Source: JAABTH01 sp964390725
GTDB lineage: Bacteria; Bacillota; Dethiobacteria; DTU022
Assembly: GCA_964390725.1 (NCBI GenBank)
Contig: CAYMIW010000004.1
Span: forward strand, 1 to 64,000
Direction: 5' to 3'
Length of the DNA stretch: 64,000 nt
Of the stretch, positions 56,881 to 64,000 are shown one piece after another; positions within the stretch are counted from its first letter, which is position 1; each line of letters opens with the position of its first letter. Position numbers and translations under genes: made by a program. The notes beneath the pieces are model-generated. The model saw only the letters and a program-made list of their open reading frames with translations, was not told the DNA's origin and ran no database searches.

Positions 56881-59358
56881 TTAGCGAACCACGATATTGA
56901 CAAGCCGACCAGGTACGGTAATAACCTTTACAACTTGTTTATCTTTCAGCAGCTCGCCAACCCTTTCGGCGCTGCGGGCAGCGCTGACTAAGTCATTTTC
57001 GGTACAATCAGCAGGTACCACAACCCTGCCGCGCACTTTCCCGTTAATCTGGACAACCACTTCCACTTCTTCAACAATTAGTTTATCCGGATTATACTCC
57101 GGCCAGACCTGATTGTGCACACTGTCACTGTGACCTTGAATCATCCAGGCTTCTTCCGCCAGGTGCGGGGCAAAAGGCGCCAGGAGCAAAATAGTTTTAT
57201 CCAGGGTATCCCTGAGTAAATCATGGTTCTGTTTTGAACTTTTCACGTTTAGGCGGTAGGCATACAGAGCATTAACCAGTTCCATAATTGAGCTGATTGC
57301 TGTATTGAAATTAAACCGCTCCTGGATATCGTAAGTAACTTTTTTTATTGTCCCATGCAGGGCCCGTTCCAGCTCATTTTCTGCCTCACCAATGCCTGAA
57401 GCTCCCCTACCGGCGGCAAACTGATCTTTGCATTCTTCTACTATTTTCCATATTCTGCGTAGAAAACGATGGGCTCCTTCAACACCCTGGTCATTCCAGT
57501 CCAGATCTTTTTCAGGCGGGGCAGCAAAGAGGATAAAGATGCGCCCTGTATCTGCACCATATTTTTTCACTATCTCATCCGGTGTTACTACATTGCCCTT
57601 TGATTTTGACATCTTGGATCCATCCTTGTAAACCATCCCCTGGGCCAGCAACCGGCTGAACGGTTCTTCGCTTTTAACCATACCGGCGTCGAACAGCACT
57701 TTTGTGAAAAATCGGGCGTAAAGCAGGTGTAAAACAGCATGTTCTATGCCCCCGATGTATTGGTCAACCGGCATCCAGTAATCTACATCCCCTGCTTGAA
57801 ACGGCACCTGGTCTGCACCCGGGCTCGTATACCGCAGGAAATACCACGAAGAACAGATAAAGGTATCCATAGTATCTGTTTCTCGCCTGGCTGATCCACC
57901 ACAAAGTGGGCAGGTTGTACTGATAAAATCTTCGTAGTGAGAAAGAGGAGGAACCCTGTTCCCTGACAGCTCAACTTTATCGGGCAACATTACGGGAAGA
58001 TCTTCCCGGGGCACAGGGACGGTACCGCATTTTTCGCAATTAATAATTGGAATAGGAGCTCCCCAATAACGCTGTCGTGAAATAAGCCAATCACGCAGGC
58101 GATAGGTTACCTTGAAGTTTCCAAACCCTTTCTTCTCAAGAAAATCGGTTACTGCCTTCATACCTTCCTCGTTATCCATTCCTGTAAACTGGCCTGAATT
58201 AACCATTTTCCCCTGGCCCGGGTATGCCTCCGTCATGGTATCTCCATCGAGCTGTTCACCTTCAGGCTGAATAACAACCCTGACCGGCAGGTTATGCTTG
58301 CGGGCAAAAACAAAATCACGCTGATCATGGGCAGGAACTCCCATTACCGCCCCGGTTCCGTAACCGATCAGAACATAGTTGCCTACAAGCACGGGAACTT
58401 CTTCACCGTTTACAGGGTTTATAACATGCCGCCCTGTAAAAAGACCGATTTTAGGCGCATCCTCCGAGGTTCTTTCAATCTCGCTTTCCTTCCTTACCTT
58501 TGCTGCAAAGTCAAGAATATCTTTTTCCCGCTCCGTCCCTTCCACCAGTTTTTTTACCATGGGATGCTCGGGAGCAAGAACCATTGAAGTTACTCCAAAA
58601 AGTGTATCCGGCCGGGTTGTAAAAGTGTGAATCTCTTCCCCGGGAAGTTCTTTGACCTGAAAAGTAATTTCTGCACCCTCACTTCTGCCGATCCAGTTTT
58701 TCTGCATTATTTTTACCCGCTCAGGCCAATCCTCTAACTGATCGAGATCATGAAGCAGACGTTCGCCATAATCGGTAATTCGCAGGAACCATTGCTCCAG
58801 ATCCCTGGTTTCAATCGGGGAAGAACAGCGCCAGCAGAGCCCTTTTTCAACCTGCTCGTTGGCCAGCACAGTTTCACAGGTTTCGCACCAGTTAACGCTG
58901 GCTTTTTTCTTATAAGCCAAACCTCGGTCAAACATCAGTAAAAAGAGCCACTGCGACCAACGGTAATAATCGGGGGCAGAAGTGTTAACTTCACGGCTCC
59001 AGTCATAACTGACTCCGAGGCGGTTTTGCTGATTTTTCATATGGCTGATATTCCGGGCAGTCCATTCAGCTGGATTAACCCTGTTATCTATCGCCGCATT
59101 TTCTGCGGGCAATCCAAAAGCATCCCAACCCATGGGGTGAATAACATTAAAACCGCGCATACGTAAAAATCTGGCCAGCACATCACCGATAGAATAAACA
59201 CGCATGTGTCCCATGTGCAGTTTACCTGAAGGATAGGGAAACATTTCAAGAACATAGTACTTGGTTTTCTGATAATCAATTTCTGATTTAAATGAATCCT
59301 CGGCAGCCCACTTTTTCTGCCACTTTTCTTCTATTACAGCTGGATCGTAACTGCTCAA
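56881..59358 (-). CDS. leuS: Leucyl-tRNA synthetase
   Basis: It attaches leucine to tRNA-Leu. The class I signatures are FPYPSGKLHMGH (HMGH at residues 48-51) and GSKMSKSKGNVV near 580; a full CP1 editing domain with the Thr-rich TFTTRPDTLFGVT segment lies between. The Cys motif CETCETVLANEQV...CWRCSSPIETRD is also present. Length about 826 fits bacterial LeuRS. The TTG at 59358 is chosen with GGAGG eight bases upstream; longer readings extend into the T-box terminator. Expression is controlled by the T-box leader upstream, with a CTC (Leu) specifier. Confidence 0.97.
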   Translation of the reverse strand: MSSYDPAVIEEKWQKKWAAEDSFKSEIDYQKTKYYVLEMFPYPSGKLHMGHMRVYSIGDVLARFLRMRGFNVIHPMGWDAFGLPAENAAIDNRVNPAEWTARNISHMKNQQNRLGVSYDWSREVNTSAPDYYRWSQWLFLLMFDRGLAYKKKASVNWCETCETVLANEQVEKGLCWRCSSPIETRDLEQWFLRITDYGERLLHDLDQLEDWPERVKIMQKNWIGRSEGAEITFQVKELPGEEIHTFTTRPDTLFGVTSMVLAPEHPMVKKLVEGTEREKDILDFAAKVRKESEIERTSEDAPKIGLFTGRHVINPVNGEEVPVLVGNYVLIGYGTGAVMGVPAHDQRDFVFARKHNLPVRVVIQPEGEQLDGDTMTEAYPGQGKMVNSGQFTGMDNEEGMKAVTDFLEKKGFGNFKVTYRLRDWLISRQRYWGAPIPIINCEKCGTVPVPREDLPVMLPDKVELSGNRVPPLSHYEDFISTTCPLCGGSARRETDTMDTFICSSWYFLRYTSPGADQVPFQAGDVDYWMPVDQYIGGIEHAVLHLLYARFFTKVLFDAGMVKSEEPFSRLLAQGMVYKDGSKMSKSKGNVVTPDEIVKKYGADTGRIFILFAAPPEKDLDWNDQGVEGAHRFLRRIWKIVEECKDQFAAGRGASGIGEAENELERALHGTIKKVTYDIQERFNFNTAISSIMELVNALYAYRLNVKSSKQNHDLLRDTLDKTILLLAPFAPHLAEEAWMIQGHSDSVHNQVWPEYNPDKLIVEEVEVVVQINGKVRGRVVVPADCTENDLVSAARSAERVGELLKDKQVVKVITVPGRLVNIVVR

Positions 59359-59389
59359 CCTGATAACCTCCGTATTCAAATTCTGCAAT

Positions 59390-59692
59390 AAAAAAACCCG
59401 CCCGGTCAAGGGACGGATTTTTACCCGCGGTACCACCCTTATTGGTGAAACAAAATTTTGGTGGAGCTGGCGGGAGTTGAACCCGCGACCTCTTCCATGC
59501 CAAGGAAGCGCGCTCCCACTGCGCCACAGCCCCCCGTTTTGTTACCCGCTTTCAGCCGTTATCGCCGACATACGGCGGCGGTTTCATACTATCACCACCG
59601 CTTCTCCGGGACGAGTTCAGTAGTTTAGCTTACCGGTTTTCAGCAATACCGATTCTCTGTTAAAGCATCCCTGCTTACTGCTTCCCATCATC
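59390..59692 (-). promoter_or_regulatory. T-box leader of leuS, interrupted by a tRNA gene
   Basis: Minus-strand reading: stem I begins near 59692, with the AGAGA-like element at 59652-59658, a GCTG apical element at about 59641-59646 and the specifier in TGAACTCGTCCC, CTC at 59613-59615, matching tRNA-Leu. The T-box AAGGGTGGTACCGCGGG lies at 59424-59440; its UGGU bulge (59432-59435) is complementary to a tRNA ACCA end. The terminator (CCGTCC / GGGCGG plus T7) is at 59390-59416. Between the two halves lies a complete tRNA-Ala gene flanked by a perfect 7-bp helix (59537-59543 with 59449-59455). Without the tRNA the leader would have ordinary T-box length. Confidence 0.88.
59459..59533 (-). tRNA. 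tRNA-Ala (anticodon GGC), embedded in the leuS T-box
   Basis: 75 nt fold as a complete cloverleaf: acceptor GGGGCTG/CAGCTCC with the G3-U70 pair that identifies alanine tRNAs, U8, D-arm GCGC/GCGC, anticodon stem CTTCC/GGAAG with loop TTGGCAT (anticodon GGC), 5-nt variable loop, T-arm GCGGG-TTCAACT-CCCGC, discriminator A and an encoded CCA. It shows no sign of decay. It lies on the same strand as leuS, 3 nt inside each arm of a 7-bp helix, between T-box stem I/II and the antiterminator. It should be made from the leuS promoter. Confidence 0.96.
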
Positions 59693-59724
59693 AAATATAA
59701 TATAGTATCTCAAGTACACATTAC

Positions 59725-59753
59725 ATTATAAGCAGGGCTGACTTTGTTGTCAA
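59725..59753 (-). promoter_or_regulatory. Consensus promoter of the leuS T-box/tRNA-Ala transcript
   Basis: -35 TTGACA (59748-59753), 17-bp spacer, -10 TATAAT (59725-59730) on the minus strand, a perfect consensus. The start would be near 59718, giving a leader of about 360 nt including the tRNA. Confidence 0.85.
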
Positions 59754-59767
59754 TAGCCAGAAGAACC

Positions 59768-60628
59768 TCAGGCTGTAAGTTCCAGCTGGTAGGATTCCCC
59801 TGAATACATATCGATGATTAACATTTTTCCCGAAGGCAATACACCGTCAAGCCCGGCTAAGTACTTTACTGCTTCACTAACCTGCCATGAAGCGATCATG
59901 GTCGGTGTTGTGGCAGGATTGCCCAGTTCCCTTTCCACTCCCTTGTCACTGCTGCGATCGGATTCTGATCCATATATTGATGCCAGCAGGGGTTTATCAG
60001 GTCTGATCACCGCTATCTGGCCAAGAAAACCGGCTATAGCACCATGGATCAGCGGTACATTTAATTTAACACAGGATTTTTCCAGGTCAAATCTTGAGCG
60101 AAGGTTATCCAGACAGTCAATAACCAGGTCACAACCGGCAAATATCTCCGGCAAGTTTGTAAGATCACCCCTGCAATAGTTTGCGATCAGATCAACAGCA
60201 CTGTTGACCATTTTTAACCTGGCAGCGGCGATTTCTACTTTTGATCGACCCAGGTTCTCTTCCAGGGACAGCAACTGACGATTAAGGTTGCTATCATCAA
60301 AAGTGTCGTCATCAATAGCAACTAAAGTTCCCACACCCATCCGGGCCAGCATTTCCAGGGCAATGCCCCCGAGTCCCCCGGAACCTGCAACGCCTACCCT
60401 GGCTTCAAGCAGCTTAATTTGACCTTCAATTCCGACAGTACCTATACTGCGCTGATACCTTTCCGGTATTATTCCTGCTTTCAGGGCAGCCAGCTCAACA
60501 GCGCGGCTGCCTGCACCTGTGTCACTTGAAAGTTTTCCAACATCATCGACGGTAATATAGCTGTATTTTTCTCCACCCGGGTTTGTACCCTCACGAGAAA
60601 ACTGATGCAGAACTTTTCTCGGGATCAT
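59768..60628 (-). CDS. ThiF/MoeB/HesA family adenylyltransferase
   Basis: A 286-residue E1-like enzyme. It has the nucleotide loop VGVAGSGGLGGIALEMLARMGVG, the DDDTFDDSNLNRQ motif with the catalytic Asp and Arg, and VIDCLDNLRSRFDLEKSC. The usual pair of CxxC zinc knuckles of MoeB/ThiF is absent. These enzymes adenylate the C-terminal Gly-Gly of small sulfur carriers, or modify tRNA (TcdA); no carrier gene is nearby, so the partner is unknown. GGTGGTG lies eight bases before the ATG. It is downstream of rsfS and may be in that operon. Confidence 0.8.
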   Translation of the reverse strand: MIPRKVLHQFSREGTNPGGEKYSYITVDDVGKLSSDTGAGSRAVELAALKAGIIPERYQRSIGTVGIEGQIKLLEARVGVAGSGGLGGIALEMLARMGVGTLVAIDDDTFDDSNLNRQLLSLEENLGRSKVEIAAARLKMVNSAVDLIANYCRGDLTNLPEIFAGCDLVIDCLDNLRSRFDLEKSCVKLNVPLIHGAIAGFLGQIAVIRPDKPLLASIYGSESDRSSDKGVERELGNPATTPTMIASWQVSEAVKYLAGLDGVLPSGKMLIIDMYSGESYQLELTA

Positions 60629-60676
60629 TCATTTATCACCACCATCAAACAGGTAGATACCGCCTGTTTTTTACCT

Positions 60677-61048
60677 TTAATTATCAGGGGTTTCCATCAT
60701 AACCTGCGGGGCATCGCTCCACAATCTCTCCAGGTCGTAAAACACCCTGGCTTCGGGCTGAAAAATATGGACCACTATCAAACCAAAATCGAGAACAACC
60801 CACCAGGCTTCCCTGTATCCTTCAACCCGTAAAGCCTGGTGTCCCTGTTTTTTCATGCTTTCGATCAGGTGATCACAGATTGTTTTAACCTGGACTGCCG
60901 TATTTCCGGTTACCAATAAAAAATAGTCGGCAACAATAGATACCCGGCCAACTTCAAGCAGGCACAAATCACTGCCTTTTTTATCAGTTGCCAACTCCGT
61001 GGCATAAAGGGCCAGTTTCCGGGAAGAACCGGCCGACAACTGTGCCAA
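60677..61048 (-). CDS. rsfS: Ribosomal silencing factor RsfS
   Basis: A 123-residue protein that binds L14 and prevents subunit joining during starvation. The core DLCLLEVGRVSIVADYFLLVTGNTAVQV, followed by REAWWVVLDFGLIVVHIFQPEARVFYDLERLW, is diagnostic. The start is TTG with GGGAGGTG upstream. It follows yqeK, the normal order nadD-yqeK-rsfS. Confidence 0.95.
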   Translation of the reverse strand: MAQLSAGSSRKLALYATELATDKKGSDLCLLEVGRVSIVADYFLLVTGNTAVQVKTICDHLIESMKKQGHQALRVEGYREAWWVVLDFGLIVVHIFQPEARVFYDLERLWSDAPQVMMETPDN

Positions 61049-61075
61049 ATAACAACACCTCCCTGTAGATCCTTA

Positions 61076-61648
61076 TTATCTACCTGCCAGCTTCTCTACC
61101 AGCTCATTGCGAAAAGCAACTGAACGGGGATGGAGAAGCAAGTTTCGATCCAGAACAGACTTGATTGCATTATCAACTGCAAGCAGGAGAGCCAGGTCGA
61201 GATTATGAAATGATACTCTTCTGATTTCTCCGACTTCCTGATAGGAACGGCCAGGCTCGATGTAGTCGGCGAGATAAATAATCTTATCCAAAAGCTTCAT
61301 CCCCGGGCAGCCTGTAGTATGGCAGGCAACTGCATTGATAATTTCCTGATCAGTAATACCCAATTCTTCCCTTATAAGTAACGCTCCGACAGGGGCATGA
61401 AGTAATTTTTTTTCAAGCCCGGTTATCCGGTCAAGCCTGATAGCATATTGTTTCGCCTTTGCAATTAGCACTTCGCTGTTGTAACGTTTAGCGTAATCAT
61501 GAACCATACCGGCTATATATGCTTTTTTTTGATCGGCTCCATAACGGGCAGCCAGCGACACTGCCTCCCCGGCAACTCCGAGACAATGCCGGTATAGTTT
61601 GTGATCAAGCTTTTCCTGCATTAACAGTTGAATTGCTTCGGCTTCCAT
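61076..61648 (-). CDS. yqeK: Bis(5'-nucleosyl)-tetraphosphatase, symmetrical, YqeK type
   Basis: HD-domain hydrolase of 190 residues that cleaves Ap4A into two ADP. HCLGVAGEAVSLAARYGAD, the HD pair in AGMVHDYAKRY, the later LLHAPVGALL and NAVACHTTGCPGM, and DYIEPGRSYQEV match YqeK. It is encoded between the RRM protein/nadD and rsfS in the usual order. Confidence 0.93.
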   Translation of the reverse strand: MEAEAIQLLMQEKLDHKLYRHCLGVAGEAVSLAARYGADQKKAYIAGMVHDYAKRYNSEVLIAKAKQYAIRLDRITGLEKKLLHAPVGALLIREELGITDQEIINAVACHTTGCPGMKLLDKIIYLADYIEPGRSYQEVGEIRRVSFHNLDLALLLAVDNAIKSVLDRNLLLHPRSVAFRNELVEKLAGR

Positions 61649-61739
61649 ATAGCGGCTCCGGTCTCTCCTTCAATCCGCCTGCCTGCCGGTCGAAATACCT
61701 CCCCAAGCGCTGCGGTAATTATAACAGCTTAAAAAAGTA

Positions 61740-61991
61740 TTATTGCTCGCGCGGTTTCGCTTCGTTAACAACCAGCTTACGCCCTTCAAGCTCAACACCG
61801 TTTGTTTTTTCCAGAATATCCTCCATACAGTCATCATTAACCTCAACAAAACCGTAACCACGGGAACGACCGGTTGCCCGTTCCGTAATTATACGGCATT
61901 CCAACACTTCTCCGTATTGAGAGAAAAACTGTTCCAGATCGGGTTCCTTTGTGCTCCAGGGAATATTCCCCACATACAATGTTTTTGCCAT
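61740..61991 (-). CDS. RRM-domain RNA-binding protein
   Basis: An 83-residue protein made of one RNA recognition motif. RNP2 is LYVGNI and RNP1 is RSRGYGFVEV, both with the aromatic residues that stack on bases, and the domain ends with LEGRKLVVNEAKPRE. Such small RRM proteins (Rbp type) are known from cyanobacteria and many other bacteria; they bind single-stranded RNA, and some help mRNA localisation or cold response. The ATG has CGGAGGTG upstream. It lies inside the otherwise standard nadD-yqeK-rsfS cluster, where it is an insertion. Confidence 0.92.
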   Translation of the reverse strand: MAKTLYVGNIPWSTKEPDLEQFFSQYGEVLECRIITERATGRSRGYGFVEVNDDCMEDILEKTNGVELEGRKLVVNEAKPREQ

Positions 61992-62046
61992 TTACAAAAC
62001 ACCTCCGCAATTATTATAACTGCTGCAATTTGTAAAGCATACAGCT

Positions 62047-62694
62047 TTACTTCGAAACCTTGTATAATTCGTGTTTTTTAATATATTGTTCAACCGGCTC
62101 AGGAGTTAAATATTTTATTGTTTTCCCCAGGGCAACCCGCTCCCTGATAAACGTTGAAGAAACAGCCAGGGCGGGAATCTCCAGGAGATGAACTTTTTGC
62201 CTCATCTCAGGACAGGTCCTGTCAAGCGTTTCATGAAAGTGATCAAGTGAATAGCCGGGGCGGGAAACAGCTATAAACGTACAAAGGCTCAATAGCTCTT
62301 CGTATTCTTTCCAGGTGAATATTTCCAGTATGGCATCGGCCCCGGTTATAAAGAATATTTCGGGCTCAGGATTCTTCCAGGAACTGAAGTGCTTTACAGT
62401 ATCAATTGTAAATGTTGGCACTTTTTGATCTATTTCAATTCTAGATACAAAAAACGATGGATTAGACATTACTGCCAGGGTTGTCATCAGGTATCGGTGT
62501 TCAGGGAGTGAAATCATTGAGTTGTTCTTGTGCGGAGGCACACCGGTAGGAACAAAAATAACATTGGTGAGATCAAACTGCTGCCTTGCTTCTTCGGCAG
62601 TTACCAGGTGGCCAACGTGGATCGGATCGAATGTTCCGCCCATCAGACCAATTTTCAAATTACCGGCTCTATTACAAACTGCTTCAAAAAACAA
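62047..62694 (-). CDS. nadD: Nicotinate-nucleotide adenylyltransferase
   Basis: It makes deamido-NAD from nicotinate mononucleotide and ATP. The nucleotidyltransferase motif GGTFDPIHVGHL (with HxGH) and SSTFIRERV (SxxxIR) are present; the 215 residues are typical. The TTG at 62694 has AAAGGAG ten bases before it and adds a 12-residue N-terminal extension; a TTG right before KIGLMGG lacks a good SD. It lies 47 bp downstream of obgE. Confidence 0.94.
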   Translation of the reverse strand: MFFEAVCNRAGNLKIGLMGGTFDPIHVGHLVTAEEARQQFDLTNVIFVPTGVPPHKNNSMISLPEHRYLMTTLAVMSNPSFFVSRIEIDQKVPTFTIDTVKHFSSWKNPEPEIFFITGADAILEIFTWKEYEELLSLCTFIAVSRPGYSLDHFHETLDRTCPEMRQKVHLLEIPALAVSSTFIRERVALGKTIKYLTPEPVEQYIKKHELYKVSK

Positions 62695-62741
62695 ATTCTA
62701 TTATCTCCTTTGCCCTGCCTGCATTAATAGATATCAACCCG

Positions 62742-64000
62742 TTAATCCTGACCAGCCGACCCCTCATAATAAATAAATTCTTCTTCTCCTATACGTACTG
62801 TATCTCCTTCTACCACACCCGCTTTTCGCAATTCTTTATCGACTCCGCTGCGACGGGTATATTTCTGAAACCTCTGCAGTGCTTCGTCATTATTGAAATC
62901 GGTTCGGGCCGCCGCCCTTTCGATTGCCGTTCCGCTGATAATAAAAACATCATTGTCTTTTTCTATGGTCAGCGGTTTCTGTTCACTTTTCGGCATTATT
63001 ATTGTTTCTTCCTCATCGACTTCTCTTTTTCCTTCAGAAAGTTCATTAACCTTGTTAAATAAATAATTAACCAGCGGTTTTATACCTTCTCCGGTTGCCG
63101 CTGAAATAGAAAATAATTCCTCGCCATTCTCTCCTGGTCCTGCCAGGTTTTCCTTGAGATCATTGAATCTTTCCGCTGCTCCCGGCAGGTCAACCTTGTT
63201 GCCAACAACAATGCCCGGGTAGTTTCCCAGTTTTTCACTGAAAGCTGACAGCTCTTTTTTTAAGAGAGTGTAAGCCTGGAGCGGTTCCATTTCTGCATCC
63301 GGCGATAGATCAACCAGGTAAACCAGGAGCAGGTTTCTCTCCACGTGGCGTAAAAACCTGTGTCCGAGACCAGCTCCCTGGTGTGCTCCCTCAATTAACC
63401 CGGGAAGATCGGCAACAATGAAAGAACCATCTATACCAACTTTAACCAGACCAAGGTTAGGGGTGAGGGTTGTAAAGGGGTAAGCAGCTATTTTTGGTTT
63501 TGCTGCAGTGATTCTGCTCAAAAGGGTAGACTTGCCGGCATTGGGCAGACCAACCAGGCCGACCTGGGCAATCAGTTTTAGTTCCAGTTTCAGATGGCGC
63601 TCCACGCCAGTAAGTCCTCTTTCTGCCAGGCGGGGAACCCGTCTCCTGGAACTTGCAAAACGAGCATTGCCCTTACCACCCCGACCTCCGGCAGCGACAA
63701 GAACTTTTTGCCCGGGATTGGTTAAATCTGCAATTGTGTTGTTATTTTGGTCATATACTACAGTACCGGGTGGAACAGGAATATGCAGATCTACACCATT
63801 AGCTCCATGCCTGTTCTTACTTTGCCCCGGCCTGCCATCAGAAGCTTTGAAGATATGTTTGTAACGCAGGTCAAGAAAACTGTGTTTTGAAGAATCAGCC
63901 CACAAGTATACACTTCCGCCGTTTCCACCATCTCCACCATCGGGGCCGCCTTTATCTATATATTTTTCACGACGGAATGAAACCACACCGTCTCCGCCGC
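62742..64000 (-). CDS. obgE: GTPase ObgE/CgtA, 5' end outside window
   Basis: Ribosome-associated GTPase. The visible part starts inside the glycine-rich Obg domain (GGDGVVSFRREKY, KGGPDGGDGGNGGSVYL). The G domain has GLPNAGKSTLLS (G1), DLPGLIEGAHQGAGLGHRFL (G3) and VGNKVDLPG (G4). It is followed by the C-terminal OCT domain of about 75 residues (FIISGTAIERAAARTDFNNDEALQRFQKYTRR). About 20-30 N-terminal residues lie beyond the right edge. It heads the obgE-nadD-RRM-yqeK-rsfS cluster. The usual rpmA and rplU genes are probably just outside. Confidence 0.96.
   Translation of the reverse strand, partial: GGDGVVSFRREKYIDKGGPDGGDGGNGGSVYLWADSSKHSFLDLRYKHIFKASDGRPGQSKNRHGANGVDLHIPVPPGTVVYDQNNNTIADLTNPGQKVLVAAGGRGGKGNARFASSRRRVPRLAERGLTGVERHLKLELKLIAQVGLVGLPNAGKSTLLSRITAAKPKIAAYPFTTLTPNLGLVKVGIDGSFIVADLPGLIEGAHQGAGLGHRFLRHVERNLLLVYLVDLSPDAEMEPLQAYTLLKKELSAFSEKLGNYPGIVVGNKVDLPGAAERFNDLKENLAGPGENGEELFSISAATGEGIKPLVNYLFNKVNELSEGKREVDEEETIIMPKSEQKPLTIEKDNDVFIISGTAIERAAARTDFNNDEALQRFQKYTRRSGVDKELRKAGVVEGDTVRIGEEEFIYYEGSAGQD

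Noticed and set aside
59459..59533. A tRNA-like mimic or decayed tRNA rather than a real gene
   Set aside because: All stems are complete, the alanine identity pair G3-U70 is present, and CCA is encoded, so a functional tRNA is the simplest reading.

Overview
This is about 64 kb of a low-to-medium GC bacterial chromosome, most likely from an anaerobic, endospore-former-type Bacillota (Clostridia-like). Evidence for this: strong SD sequences with frequent TTG and GTG starts, consensus sigma-A promoters, a T-box leader, GatCAB, Asp23/Gls24, ECF vitamin transporter genes, a BMP-type nucleoside ABC transporter, rubrerythrin under a PerR/Fur-like box, a C_GCAxxG_C_C redox protein and an LPXTG surface protein. 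The genus cannot be fixed from the sequence. There is no rRNA, CRISPR array, prophage or transposase gene; one tRNA gene is present.

Layout. 1-4.9 kb: the end of a beta-lactamase-fold hydrolase, an LPXTG/GLUG surface protein with a long structured leader, and an unknown zinc-ribbon protein. 4.9-10.8 kb: an operon of a membrane protein, a GH36 alpha-galactosidase and a YhaO/YhaN (SbcD/SbcC-like) nuclease-ATPase pair. 10.9-15.7 kb: gatC-gatA-gatB-purA from one promoter. 15.8-22.4 kb: an FAD reductase facing alr, hom, an acyl-CoA dehydrogenase and nnr. 22.5-30.4 kb: rpsT, a transglutaminase-CAP protein, a redox protein, holA, trkH-trkA (preceded by a promoter-hairpin-terminator unit), a fumarylacetoacetase-family enzyme and rubrerythrin. 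30.5-37.9 kb: ilvC, an ECF sigma/anti-sigma pair, comEC, an SSS transporter with its small partner, and a lipoprotein. 38-41.1 kb: a complete ECF transporter (S, A1, A2, T) followed by a 109-bp REPIN/MITE-like inverted repeat. 41.2-45.6 kb: an RNase HI-phosphofructokinase fusion and UPF0182. 45.7-52.5 kb: nucleoside import and breakdown (BMP lipoprotein, ATPase, two permeases, pyrimidine-nucleoside phosphorylase, deoC). 52.7-57 kb: ahcY, a ComEA-like protein, Asp23 and a rearranged radical SAM-PDZ-DUF512 protein. 57-64 kb: leuS with its T-box leader, a ThiF-family enzyme, and the rsfS, yqeK, RRM, nadD, obgE cluster.

The most unusual element is the leuS leader (about 59390-59753). It has a consensus promoter, a T-box stem I with a CTC (Leu) specifier, a normal T-box antiterminator and terminator, and a complete tRNA-Ala(GGC) gene on the same strand between the codon-reading and terminator-switching domains. 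The tRNA is held by a perfect 7-bp flanking helix. Every transcript from this promoter should carry the tRNA whether or not leuS is read through, and RNase P cleavage would cut the riboswitch in two. I know of no described T-box of this architecture.

Other notable points are the RNase HI-PFK fusion, the one-sided degeneration of the ECF ATPases, the surface-protein leader with four related motifs and a hairpin over the SD, and the small transcription unit before trkA. Many starts were moved from the longest reading frame to the codon with the best SD sequence; these choices are noted in each entry.
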